Source of the DNA: Novosphingobium sp. RL4
Lineage (GTDB): Bacteria > Pseudomonadota > Alphaproteobacteria > Sphingomonadales > Sphingomonadaceae
Length of the DNA stretch: 64,000 bases
Direction of reading: 5' to 3'
Assembly: GCF_035658495.1 (NCBI RefSeq)
Contig: NZ_CP141944.1
Location: 1 to 64,000, forward strand
Of the stretch, positions 16,538 to 25,199 are shown in pieces; position 1 is the first letter of the stretch; the number at the start of each line of letters is the position of its first letter. The notes under the pieces were generated by a model that saw only the letters and a list, made by a program, of their open reading frames with translations, did not search any database and was not told where the DNA came from. The position numbers were made by a program, and so were the translations under genes.

Positions 16538-16551
16538 GGTCCCGAAGGACC
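16538..16551 (-). promoter_or_regulatory. Leader hairpin with UUCG tetraloop upstream of rpmH
   Basis: In the minus-strand RNA, GGUCC-UUCG-GGACC forms a 5-bp stem capped by the very stable C(UUCG)G tetraloop, 24 bases before the rpmH ATG. A near-perfect 10-bp inverted repeat (16530-16539 and 16599-16608, one mismatch) spans the same leader region. Function is inferred only. Confidence 0.4.
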
Positions 16552-16789
16552 TGAACAAAAGGCCACCCAGTGATGGATGACCACAAAACAGAAGGGCGCC
16601 GTTACTGGAGCGTGCCAGGAGAGTCAAGGCTAAGGCGCTTTCGGGCCCTGCCGGGAAGATGTCTGCGGCGATCTACTTGTACGATACTACCGATGGCCAT
16701 GCCCGCCAATCCCGCGTCGAGCACGACAACCCGGCGGGACATGCTAGCATCAAGGCCCGGGAGAGGCCGAAAGAGGCAGGAGCAGAACG

Positions 16790-17029
16790 ATGGCACAGGA
16801 AGACCGAATCGGCGCACTCGTAGGATGGTCGTCACGCAACCTCGGCCCGAACATCCTGCTGGAATTGCAGACCTTCGAAAAATCCGGCTGGGAATCGCAC
16901 GAAGACCCCGAACATTCGCGAATCCTCATGACACGAAGCCAGGCCGCGGTACTCGCCAATCACCTGCTTCAGGTCAGCGGCACTCAGCAGCCCCGGCGCA
17001 AAGGCTGGCTTGGCTCTCTGTTCGACTAG
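16790..17029 (+). CDS. Small conserved-type hypothetical protein
   Basis: A 79-residue soluble protein. It begins MAQEDRIGALVGW and ends in a basic tail (RRKGWLGSLFD), with no signal peptide, membrane segment or metal motif. It resembles short sphingomonad hypothetical proteins I have seen near housekeeping genes, but I know of no function. The ribosome site is strong: AGGAG seven bases before the ATG. It is divergent from rpmH across a 276-base gap. The last four bases overlap the convergent acyltransferase gene. Confidence 0.7.
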   Translation: MAQEDRIGALVGWSSRNLGPNILLELQTFEKSGWESHEDPEHSRILMTRSQAAVLANHLLQVSGTQQPRRKGWLGSLFD

Positions 17030-18162
17030 GTAGCCACTTCCGATTCGGAACGTCGGGCTGCTTTCCCCAGCGTGCCGAACCTGGGCAGCCGCCGGGCCAT
17101 TTCCAACAAGGGACGCTCCAAGGCGAAATGACTCGCCACGCCGAACAGGCATGCCAGCAGGACCACCGGCGGGACGAGGAGATATTGCGGGATAGCCGCC
17201 AGCGCCTCATGGCGGAGAGCCAGGCCATATCCCATCAGCACGAAGGTATGCGTAAGGTAGAGCGCATAAGATGCGTTCCCCATCGTCAGGAGAGCCTGGC
17301 CAAGCCCCCCTTTCACATGCCGCAAGGCAAGAAAGCCGGTAACGATCGCCAGCCCCGCCCCGCCCCAGGCCAGGACTCGCGGCAGTCCCTGCAATCCGTG
17401 CGTCGTCGCGTGCGATACGAACAGCGGCGCGGAATGCATGAGCGCGAATCCCGCACAGACGAGGATTGCCGGTGCGGCCCATCCCTGCCACCGGATCGCC
17501 GCATGGAATCGGGCGAGCCCGAGGCCGAACAGGAACTCGAGGGGAATCGGGTCCGTCAGGAACGCTCGCAGCGGACCGCCCGGCAAGGCATGCCCCACGC
17601 CCCAGAACACCACGATGAGGCCGCCCGTTCCGAACAACGCCAACCTGCGGGAACGCAGGGACAGGCAGGCGGCGAAGACCAGGTAGAAATAGACTTCATA
17701 GACAAGCGTCCAGGCCACGCCGATGATCGGCCGCCCGCCGGGCAGCAGGGCCAGAGCCATGGCGATATCGCCGCCGGTCAGGAATCGCTTCTGGAAGAAA
17801 CCCATCGCCATGAGCGAAAGCATTGCCAGGCAAACCAGCCAGTAAAGCGGATAGATGCGGGTTGCGCGCCTTTGCAGGAAGTCCAGCGGGGAAGGTATCG
17901 CCTTGCCTGTCTGGAAGCTCGTATGAGCCATGATGAAGCCGCTGATGACGAAGAACACGTCGACTCCGCCCGCGCCGCCGGTCGTCAGCCAGTCCGGACT
18001 GAACGAGCCGGCCACGCCGTTGGACATTTCCAGTGCATGGTGCACCGTCACGGCAAGCGCTGCCAACGCCCTGGCGACCTGTAGACCGGCCAGCGTGTCC
18101 TGCGGCCGGTTCGTGGACACCGGGTTTCGTGTGCCCGGCACAACCCTGCCGACAATACTCAT
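17026..18162 (-). CDS. Acyltransferase 3 family membrane protein (OafA-like)
   Basis: A 378-residue integral membrane acyltransferase of the type that O-acetylates or otherwise acylates surface polysaccharides and lipids. The family hallmarks are present: QVARALAALAVTVHHALEM near the N-terminus with the catalytic His pair (about 41-42), GVDVFFVISGFIM near 67-79, and the RRATRIYPLYW block. About ten membrane helices follow. There is no C-terminal SGNH domain. No glycan biosynthesis cluster surrounds it, so the acceptor is unknown. Confidence 0.85.
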   Translation of the reverse strand: MSIVGRVVPGTRNPVSTNRPQDTLAGLQVARALAALAVTVHHALEMSNGVAGSFSPDWLTTGGAGGVDVFFVISGFIMAHTSFQTGKAIPSPLDFLQRRATRIYPLYWLVCLAMLSLMAMGFFQKRFLTGGDIAMALALLPGGRPIIGVAWTLVYEVYFYLVFAACLSLRSRRLALFGTGGLIVVFWGVGHALPGGPLRAFLTDPIPLEFLFGLGLARFHAAIRWQGWAAPAILVCAGFALMHSAPLFVSHATTHGLQGLPRVLAWGGAGLAIVTGFLALRHVKGGLGQALLTMGNASYALYLTHTFVLMGYGLALRHEALAAIPQYLLVPPVVLLACLFGVASHFALERPLLEMARRLPRFGTLGKAARRSESEVAT

Positions 18163-18292
18163 AAGATCGATCCGGCCACCGCGCTCGCCTCCCCGCCCGC
18201 GAAATCGGCCCGATCATGCTGTGAACTTCGCTTCTTCCTCAAAGGGAAGCAGGTCCATTATCGTTGCATCGCCCGAAAGCCTGCGCGCGGCG

Positions 18293-19033
18293 TCAGCTCT
18301 CGACGTGGTCCAGCCTGATCCAGCGGCCCATCTCCTCGGCGCCGAACCAGTGGGCGGATTCGAAAGGCACTGCATTGGTCATCGCGTAGAAGGCCTGAGC
18401 CTCGCCCATGCTCATGCCCATCTGCCGGTAATAGTCGAGGTAGCGCCGGTTTTCCGGCGCATCGGCGGCATAGTCCCCCGCCTCCCGGCCAGAATCGTCG
18501 ATCCACGAGTGAACCGCGAACTCGGAGCCCGGATCGGCATAGCGCTGTACACCGGCCAGGAAGAGTTCGACTCCGCCCGAACGGACCGACCCGCCCGTCG
18601 GGACATGCGTGGCGATCCCCCGCTCCCGAATCATCCTTCCGAGCCTCAGGTTGGCGAGATCGTCCTCGGTTCCGGGGCATTCGATCATCTCGATTTCGGA
18701 GATGGCCGGATAATCGCGCAGAAGTGCGGCGAACTGCTGGGGGCTGCGAGAATCGGTGGCATCTATAAGCGCGACGTGCCTGCCGTCGATGACACGGAAC
18801 GGGCCATATGCCGCAATGCCGGCAGGAATCGGGGCCGGCCCCACCTGCCAGAACTGGGACTCGCCGATTTCCACATCGTTGCCGCCCGGCTGGACCAGAC
18901 GCTCACCGCCCGTGACGAATGCGTCCGCTCCGGTTTCAACCTGTTCGTAAGAAATCGTTGCCGCTTCCTGAGCCAGCAGGGGAGTGGCGGGAATCACGGA
19001 AGCCAGGGCAAGGATTACGGCCAGCAAGCGCAT
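18293..19033 (-). CDS. Periplasmic ClpP/crotonase-fold-like protein (COG3904 type)
   Basis: A 246-residue exported protein with a signal peptide (MRLLAVILALASVIPATPLLAQ). The later part reads HVALIDATD, then EMIECPGTEDDLANLRLGRMIRERGIATHVPTGGSVRSGG and EFAVHSW. This arrangement, with a possible nucleophile Ser in SGG and a following His, resembles the COG3904/SppA-like periplasmic ClpP-fold proteins. Protease activity is not proven for that group. The N-terminal ~80 residues are not recognised. No operon partner is evident. Confidence 0.55.
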   Translation of the reverse strand: MRLLAVILALASVIPATPLLAQEAATISYEQVETGADAFVTGGERLVQPGGNDVEIGESQFWQVGPAPIPAGIAAYGPFRVIDGRHVALIDATDSRSPQQFAALLRDYPAISEIEMIECPGTEDDLANLRLGRMIRERGIATHVPTGGSVRSGGVELFLAGVQRYADPGSEFAVHSWIDDSGREAGDYAADAPENRRYLDYYRQMGMSMGEAQAFYAMTNAVPFESAHWFGAEEMGRWIRLDHVES

Positions 19034-19185
19034 CCGGAATGAATGACGGCGAGGTACTTACGCAAGTCGTGAGGAATTAGGTTAAAACGCTGTAAGTCAT
19101 GAATTACGCGCCGATCCATGGTCGACAGGACAGTCATGCAAGGCCATGAACGGGGGAACAGAAATAACGCTAAGGGCCCCTTCCA

Positions 19186-20695
19186 TTGGTCGCACTCGTT
19201 TCGACCGTCGCGTACCTCGGACTTGAGGCTCGCGCGGTCGAAGTTCAATGTCAGGTAGCACCGGGAATGCCCGGGTTCGCCTTGGTTGGACTACCGGACA
19301 AGGCAGTGGGCGAAAGTCGCCAGCGTGTAAGCGCCGCGTTGACCGCGATGGGCCTTGCATTGCCGCCCAAGCGCATAACGATCAATCTTTCGCCCGCCGA
19401 TCTGCCGAAGGAAGGCTCGCATTACGACCTGCCTATCGCGATGGCTCTGCTGGCCTCCATGGGCATCGTCGACAGCGAACAATTGGCAGACTTCGTCGCG
19501 GTCGGCGAACTCGCACTCGATGGCCGCGTGATCCCCTCACCCGGCGTATTGCTCGCCGCGCTCCACGCCAGCGAGCGGGACCTCGGCCTGATCTGCCCCG
19601 CCGCGCAGGGCAGCGAGGCGAGCTGGGCAAGTGGGGTGCACGTCGTGGCCACGCCGAACCTCATCAGCCTGCTCAATCACCTGAAGGGAACGCAGGTCCT
19701 GCCGCCGCCAGAACCCGGGCGTGCCGAGCCCCCCGTGCGCGGCCCCGATCTCAGGCAGGTAAAAGGGCAGGAGGTCGCCCGCCGCGCACTGGAAATCGCC
19801 GCTGCCGGCTCTCACAACCTGCTCATGAGCGGCCCTCCCGGCGCGGGCAAGTCACTGCTCGCCTCGTGTTTGCCCGGCATCCTCCCCGAACTGACAGCAC
19901 CCGAGGCACTGGAAGTCTCGATGATCGCCTCGGTCGCCGGTATGCTGGAAGAAGGGCGGATCAGCCGTGCCCGCCCGTTCCGCTCGCCGCACCACTCCGC
20001 ATCGATGGCGGCCTTGACCGGCGGCGGCCTCAAGGTCCGGCCCGGCGAGGTATCGATGGCACACCTGGGGGTGCTGTTCCTCGACGAACTACCAGAATTT
20101 CAGCGCGCGGTGCTGGATTCGCTTCGCCAGCCGCTCGAAACCGGCGAGGTTACCGTCGCGCGTGCCAACGCCCACGTAACCTACCCGGCCCGGGTCCAGC
20201 TCATCGCCGCCATGAACCCCTGCCGCTGCGGCTACCTCAGCGATCCATCGCTGGCCTGTTCACGCGTGCCCAAATGCGCCGCCGACTACCAGAGCAAGGT
20301 CTCCGGTCCGCTGCTGGACCGTATCGACCTCCATGTCGAAGTCGACCCGGTGCGCGCGGGTGGATCTCGCCCTGCCTCCGCCGAAGGAAGGCAGCGCCGA
20401 AGTGGCCGCGCGCGTGGCCCGCGCCCGCGCCGTCCAGACCGCGCGGCTCGAAGGCACCGGACTCCGCACCAATGCCGAACTCGACGGCGCGTTTCTCGAA
20501 ACCCATGCCACGCCGGACGAACCGGGCCGCAAGCTGCTGATGCAGGCCGCCGAGGCCATGCGCCTTTCCGCGCGAGGCTACACGCGCATTCTGCGAGTGG
20601 CGCGAACCATCGCCGACCTCGACAGTGCAACTGAGGTTCAACGTGTTCATGTGGCGGAGGCGCTGAGCTACCGGAGGCGCCCTCCCGCCGGCTAG
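19186..20695 (+). pseudogene. comM: ComM/YifB-type Mg-chelatase-like AAA+ ATPase, frameshifted
   Basis: ComM is an AAA+ helicase that promotes branch migration during natural transformation. The first 390 codons are intact: N-terminal Lon-like domain (LVGLPDKAVGESRQRV), Walker A GPPGAGKS, and LFLDELPEF as Walker B. After GPLLDRIDLHVEVDPVRA the frame is lost at a GGG run (20358-20360). Removing one G continues directly into VDLALPPPKEG and the normal C-terminal domain ending at 20695. The corrected protein would be 502 residues, the usual length. The start is TTG at 19186 (M-VALVSTVAYLGLEARAVEV). It could be a real one-base insertion or a sequencing/assembly error. Confidence 0.82.
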
Positions 20696-20834
20696 CATGA
20701 TCGATGGGTTCCGGCGATCTGGCTGCGCAACACCGCGATGATCGTCGCACCCTCGGCGATAACCTAAGCTCGCGCCGCCCCGGTGCGGGAATTCTCCGCA
20801 AGGATGTGCGCCATCACGGCCGCAGCACCCTGAT

Positions 20835-21602
20835 TCAGCGCCCCTGCCAGACCGGCTTGCGCTTTTCCGCGAAGGCGCGCGGGCCTTCCTGCGCATCGCG
20901 GGAATTATAGGTCTGCTCGTGCGCTGCGCGGGCGGCTTGCAAGGCAGCGGAGCGGCCCATCTCGGTCGCCAGCATGACCGTCTCGCGCGCAGCCTTTACC
21001 GACAGCGGCGCGCCTTCGAGCACCTCCCGCGCCAGTTCGATGGCGGCATCCAGTACCGTGCCCGGTTCGGCAAGGCGGTTGACGAGGCCGATCTCGTAAG
21101 CGCGCTGGGCAGTAATGGGCTTTCCGGTCAGCATGATCTCCATCATGATCCGCTGGGGGATCATGTGGATCAGCGGCGAGGCCCAGGGGCTGCCGCGTCC
21201 GACCTTCACCTCGGTAATCGCGAACTTCGCGTTCGTGCCGGCGACACACAGATCACAGGCCTGAGCGATCATCCAGCCGCCCGCGAAGGCATGGCCATTG
21301 ACAGCGGCAATGGTCGGCTTGGTCAGTTCGATGGTGTCGTAAGGCAGCGCGTAAAGATCGCGCGGCGGCACCGCCATGCCGGTTTCGACCATCTCCTTCA
21401 GGTCGCCGCCCGCGCAGAAAGCCTTGTCGCCGCTGCCGGTGAGCACGGCGATGCGGGCGGAGGGATCGGCCTCGAACCTCGCCCACGCCTCTCGCAGCCC
21501 CTCGCGCACTTCGCGGCTTAGGCAATTGCGCTGTTCGGGGCGGTTGATGGTGATGACCGCGATACCGTCATCATGGACATCGTAGAGGACTGCTTGAGTC
21601 AT
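20835..21602 (-). CDS. Enoyl-CoA hydratase/isomerase (crotonase) family protein
   Basis: A 255-residue crotonase-fold enzyme acting on an acyl-CoA thioester. The CoA/oxyanion segments AFCAGGDLKEM (61-71) and HAFAGGW (104-110) are present. The first catalytic Glu of classical hydratases aligns with Met111, while the second is kept as Glu131, so simple hydration is doubtful and an isomerase, lyase or other crotonase reaction is possible. The start at 21602 has AAAGGGG upstream and lies one base after the stop of the CoA-transferase gene, so these are co-transcribed. Confidence 0.85.
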   Translation of the reverse strand: MTQAVLYDVHDDGIAVITINRPEQRNCLSREVREGLREAWARFEADPSARIAVLTGSGDKAFCAGGDLKEMVETGMAVPPRDLYALPYDTIELTKPTIAAVNGHAFAGGWMIAQACDLCVAGTNAKFAITEVKVGRGSPWASPLIHMIPQRIMMEIMLTGKPITAQRAYEIGLVNRLAEPGTVLDAAIELAREVLEGAPLSVKAARETVMLATEMGRSAALQAARAAHEQTYNSRDAQEGPRAFAEKRKPVWQGR

Positions 21603-21603
21603 G

Positions 21604-22875
21604 TTAGAAGCCCCTTTTCTCGATCTCGTGGGCGGTGCGCGACAGGTCTTCGCGGAAGTCGGGATGGGCGATGGCGACCAGCCGCTTCGCGCGTTCGGCC
21701 AGGGTCTGGCCCTTGAGCTGCGCCGCGCCGTATTCGGTGACGATGACGTCAACCTCGGTCCGTGCGGTGGTGACGGGGCCAGAGAGGGCGGGGACGATCT
21801 TGCTCAGCGTGCCGCCCTTCGCGGTGGAGGCCAGCACGATCAGCGAGGCGCCGCCCGGCACGCGCGATCCGGCGCGCACGAAATCGACCTGCCCGCCGGT
21901 TCCACCGAGATAGGTCGCGCCCGATTGCTCGGCATTGACCTGCCCGGTGATGTCCACTTCCAGCGCGGAGTTAATCGTCACCAGCCGGGTAAGCTGGATG
22001 ATCGGCTTCACCCCGTGGGTATAGCTGCTGGGGGCCATGCGGATCGCCGGATTGTGCGCAGCCCAGTCATAGAGCCGCCGCGTTCCGATCAGTGCGCCGT
22101 TGATCGAGACGCCCCGGTCGATCTCCTTGCGGGCATTGGTCAGCACGCCGGCTTCGGCAAGGTCGACAAGGCCATCGCCTAGCATGCCCGAATGAACGCC
22201 AAGGTCGCGGCGGTCGTGCAGCAGGCGCAGGATCGCGTCCGGCACCGCGCCCACGCCCGTCTGCAGCACCGCGCCGTCACCGATGAATTCGGCGCAGTGG
22301 CGGGCGATGGCTTCGTCGGTGGGGCCGATCTTCGCGGGGGCGACTTCCACGGGCGCACGACTGACGTGGACGGCCACGTCGATCAACGCGCCGGGGATCG
22401 TCTCGCCCGGAACGTAAGGCACCTGCTCGTTGACTTCGGCGATCACGAGGCGCGCCTTGTCCACCGCCGCGCGCACGTAGTCGGAGATCAGGCCGCAGCT
22501 GTGATTGCCTTGCCCATCGGCGGGGCTGACCTGGATCATCGCCACGTCGCAGGGCATGATTCCCGCCTCGATCAGGCAGGCGACCTGGCTGACGTGGACG
22601 GGGATGACGTCCAGCGCATTTGCCTTGGTCATGCTCCGCAGCGCGCCGATCGCGCCCATGCTGGAGAGGCGGAAGGCGCGCGCGCTTTCGGGGGTGAACA
22701 GGCCGGAAAAGCTGGTGGCGATGAAGGCGTGGAGGCCGCCAATGGCCTCGCCCTGTTCGATCAGCGCCTGCACCAGCGCGGTCGGCTCGCCGCAGGCCTG
22801 GCCGAACACCACGCGGTCGCCCGGTTTCAGGAACCGCGAGAGGTCGAGCTGGGATGCGGCAAGCCGAAGCGTCAT
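21604..22875 (-). CDS. Acetyl-CoA hydrolase/CoA-transferase family protein
   Basis: A 423-residue enzyme of the acetyl-CoA hydrolase/4-hydroxybutyrate CoA-transferase family, which moves or releases CoA via a glutamyl-CoA intermediate. TGVGAVPDAIL is the glycine-rich CoA segment. INSALEVDITGQVNAEQ contains the expected catalytic Glu region, followed by the GGTGGQVDF block. It starts at 22875, one base after the lyase gene stop, with AGGGAAG upstream. In this operon it would activate or recycle the acid handled by the lyase, crotonase and acyl-CoA dehydrogenase. Confidence 0.85.
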   Translation of the reverse strand: MTLRLAASQLDLSRFLKPGDRVVFGQACGEPTALVQALIEQGEAIGGLHAFIATSFSGLFTPESARAFRLSSMGAIGALRSMTKANALDVIPVHVSQVACLIEAGIMPCDVAMIQVSPADGQGNHSCGLISDYVRAAVDKARLVIAEVNEQVPYVPGETIPGALIDVAVHVSRAPVEVAPAKIGPTDEAIARHCAEFIGDGAVLQTGVGAVPDAILRLLHDRRDLGVHSGMLGDGLVDLAEAGVLTNARKEIDRGVSINGALIGTRRLYDWAAHNPAIRMAPSSYTHGVKPIIQLTRLVTINSALEVDITGQVNAEQSGATYLGGTGGQVDFVRAGSRVPGGASLIVLASTAKGGTLSKIVPALSGPVTTARTEVDVIVTEYGAAQLKGQTLAERAKRLVAIAHPDFREDLSRTAHEIEKRGF

Positions 22876-22876
22876 C

Positions 22877-23767
22877 TTACAGCTTCCCTGCCTGCCGCAG
22901 CAGCCGCTGCGCACGGGCGAGGTATGGGCGGTCAAGCATTCCGCCTTTCCAGCCGATGGCGCCGACACCCGGATTGGCGGCGAACACATCGACGATTTCC
23001 TGCGCCTCGGCGATCTCGGCCTCGGTGGGGGTGAATGCCTCGTTGATCACGGGTACCTGTGCCGGGTGGATCGCCATCATCCCGCGATAGCCGTCGCGGC
23101 GGACCTTCTCGGCGCGAGCCTTGAGCGCTTCCAGATCCTTGAAGTCGGCGCTGATCGTCTCGATCGCGGTGACGCCCGCGGTCGCCGCGCCCAGCACGGT
23201 CAGGCTACGGGCCAGTTCGTAGGTAAAGGAATACGATCCGTCCGCATTGCGGTTGGAGGATGCGCCGATGGAATCGGCCAGATCTTCAGCGCCCCAGGTC
23301 AGCGCCACCACGCGCGGAGCGCCCTTGTAGTCGCCGGTGTGGAACATCGCCTCGGCCGTTTCGGTGATCAGCACGATTACCGGGGTCGATCCCTGTTCGA
23401 TGCCGCTGGCCACTTCCAGCGCTTCGAGATAGCGGTCCAGCGTCTCCACATCCTGCCGCCCGTAGACCTTGGGCAGCATGATCCCGCCGGGACGCGCAGG
23501 CATGACCGCCACGAGGTCCGCCAGCGTGTGCGGGCCGTCCATCGGGTTCACACGCACCCAGAGGCGGCCGCGCTGGCCGGGGTTGGCGGCGATGAAGTCA
23601 TGCACCATCACCCGCGCGGCGGCCTTTGCATCGGTCGCGACGGCGTCTTCCAGGTCGATCAGGACGATGTCGGCCTCACCCTCCATGGCCTTGGTCATCT
23701 TCTTCTCGCTGTCGCCCGGCGCGAAGAGCCAGGAGCGGGCGGCGATAGGTTCGTGGGTTACGGGCAT
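22877..23767 (-). CDS. HpcH/HpaI aldolase/citrate lyase beta-type enzyme
   Basis: A 296-residue TIM-barrel lyase of the CitE/malyl-CoA/citramalyl-CoA lyase family. SWLFAPGDSEKK is the N-terminal strand-loop, VLIDLEDAV (36-43) carries acidic metal-site residues, and LWVRVN, IMLPKV and ALTWGAEDL follow as expected. Substrate cannot be fixed; with a CoA-transferase, crotonase and acyl-CoA dehydrogenase alongside, retro-Claisen cleavage of a 3-hydroxyacyl-CoA such as a (citra)malyl-CoA is plausible inference. The start at 23767 has GGAGA upstream. Confidence 0.85.
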   Translation of the reverse strand: MPVTHEPIAARSWLFAPGDSEKKMTKAMEGEADIVLIDLEDAVATDAKAAARVMVHDFIAANPGQRGRLWVRVNPMDGPHTLADLVAVMPARPGGIMLPKVYGRQDVETLDRYLEALEVASGIEQGSTPVIVLITETAEAMFHTGDYKGAPRVVALTWGAEDLADSIGASSNRNADGSYSFTYELARSLTVLGAATAGVTAIETISADFKDLEALKARAEKVRRDGYRGMMAIHPAQVPVINEAFTPTEAEIAEAQEIVDVFAANPGVGAIGWKGGMLDRPYLARAQRLLRQAGKL

Positions 23768-23780
23768 GTTCTCTCCAGTC

Positions 23781-23859
23781 GTCATCCCGGTGAAAGCCGG
23801 GATCGCGGGCGGCCATGCCCCGCGCTGCCGATTACGATCCCAGCTTTCGCTGGGATGAC
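23781..23859. repeat. Palindromic intergenic repeat ('GTCATCCCGG' type)
   Basis: The element begins GTCATCCCGGTGAAAGCC and ends with GCTTTCGCTGGGATGAC, an imperfect inverted repeat of about 24 bases per arm around a 31-base centre. Each arm is itself a small hairpin. This pattern is a well-known scattered repeat in alphaproteobacterial genomes. It sits between the acyl-CoA dehydrogenase and lyase genes, inside the operon. Confidence 0.8.
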
Positions 23860-23882
23860 GGGCGTTCTCAAGTGGGCTTGCC

Positions 23883-25049
23883 TCAATAACTCTTGGGCAG
23901 TTCCAAAACCCTCTCGGCGATGAAGTTCATGATCTGGTGCGGGCTGACCGGGGCGATGCGCGGGATCATGACTTCGCGGAAGTAGCGCTCGACGTGATAT
24001 TCCTGCGCATAGCCCATGCCGCCCATGCTCATCATCGCGGTCTGGCATGCCTCGTAACCGGCCTCGGCGGCGAGGTACTTGGCGCTGTTCGCCTCAACGC
24101 CGCAGTCGAGCCCCTTGTCGAACAGGGTCGCGGCCTTGAACACCATCAGGCTTGCCGCCTCCACCTGCATCCACGCCTTGGCCAGTGGATGCTGAATCCC
24201 CTGATTCTGGCCGATGGGTCGCCCGAATACCACGCGCTCGCGGGCGTAGCGCGAAGCGCGGTCGATGGCGACGCGGCCAAGGCCGGTGGCCTCGGCGCCC
24301 AGCAGCACGCGTTCAGGGTTGAGGCCCTTGAGGAGGATACGGAAGCCCTGCCCCTCCTCGCCGATGCGATCTTCCTCGGGAATGAAGAAATCGGTGATGA
24401 ACATCATGTTCGAGCCCACCGCGTGGCGGCCCATCTTGGGGATGAGGCGCGTCTCGATCTTCTCTCGGTCAAGCTTGCAATAGAACAGGGTCAGGCCGTC
24501 GGTCTTCTTCTTGACCTCTTCCAGCGGCGTGGTGCGCGCGATCAGCAGCATGCGGTCGGCGACGTGGGCGTTGGTGATCCAGATCTTCTCACCGGTGACG
24601 CGGTAGCCGCCCGGCACACGCTCGGCGCGGGTCTTGAGGCTGGTGGTGTCGAGCCCGGTGTTCGGCTCGGTAACCGCGAAGCACATCTTCTCCTCGCCCG
24701 AAAGGATCGGCGGAATCATGCGCTGCTGCTGTTCCTCGGTGCCGAAAAGTATGACCGGTTCGAGGCCGAAGACGGGGCCGTGGATCGCCGAGGCGGCGGT
24801 CATGCCGCCGCCGCTTTCCGCCACCGCCTGCATCATCACCGCCGCTTCGGTAATGCCCAGCCCCGCGCCGCCCACACTTTCGGGCATGGCGACACCCAGC
24901 CAGCCGGCATCGGCCATCGACTTGTGGAACTCGTAAGGGAATTCGCCGCTGCGATCCTTTTCCAGCCAGTACTCGTCAGAGAACTGCGAACAGTGCCTGA
25001 GCACTGCTTCGCGGATATTCTGCTGGTCTTCGGTGAGTGCGAAATCCAT
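23883..25049 (-). CDS. Acyl-CoA dehydrogenase
   Basis: A 388-residue FAD enzyme that oxidises an acyl-CoA to the 2-enoyl-CoA. Conserved features: MCFAVTEPNTGLDTTSLKT (FAD/substrate loop), GEKIWITNA, and the C-terminal GGMGYAQEYHVERYFRE with likely catalytic Glu and flavin contacts. Chain length cannot be read from sequence. It is probably first in the minus-strand operon that includes the lyase, CoA-transferase and crotonase; a palindromic repeat lies in the 115-base gap to the lyase. It is divergent from the CaiB gene at 25200. Confidence 0.92.
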   Translation of the reverse strand: MDFALTEDQQNIREAVLRHCSQFSDEYWLEKDRSGEFPYEFHKSMADAGWLGVAMPESVGGAGLGITEAAVMMQAVAESGGGMTAASAIHGPVFGLEPVILFGTEEQQQRMIPPILSGEEKMCFAVTEPNTGLDTTSLKTRAERVPGGYRVTGEKIWITNAHVADRMLLIARTTPLEEVKKKTDGLTLFYCKLDREKIETRLIPKMGRHAVGSNMMFITDFFIPEEDRIGEEGQGFRILLKGLNPERVLLGAEATGLGRVAIDRASRYARERVVFGRPIGQNQGIQHPLAKAWMQVEAASLMVFKAATLFDKGLDCGVEANSAKYLAAEAGYEACQTAMMSMGGMGYAQEYHVERYFREVMIPRIAPVSPHQIMNFIAERVLELPKSY

Positions 25050-25199
25050 CGGCTTTCCTCTTCCTTCTTGCCTGCCGGACTATCAGCGCCGCTCGAACCA
25101 GACAACCATCATCGTGCCGATATGCGTCCATCAAACGCAAATACGAATGGTTTTCGCTCCGGCGGTGCGCTACGGGAGGGAGGAGAGAAGGAGAGCACG

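Noticed and set aside
21753..22200. Possible independent gene upstream of the crotonase in its own frame
   Set aside because: The extra residues before 21602 are antisense-like low-complexity sequence inside the CoA-transferase gene.
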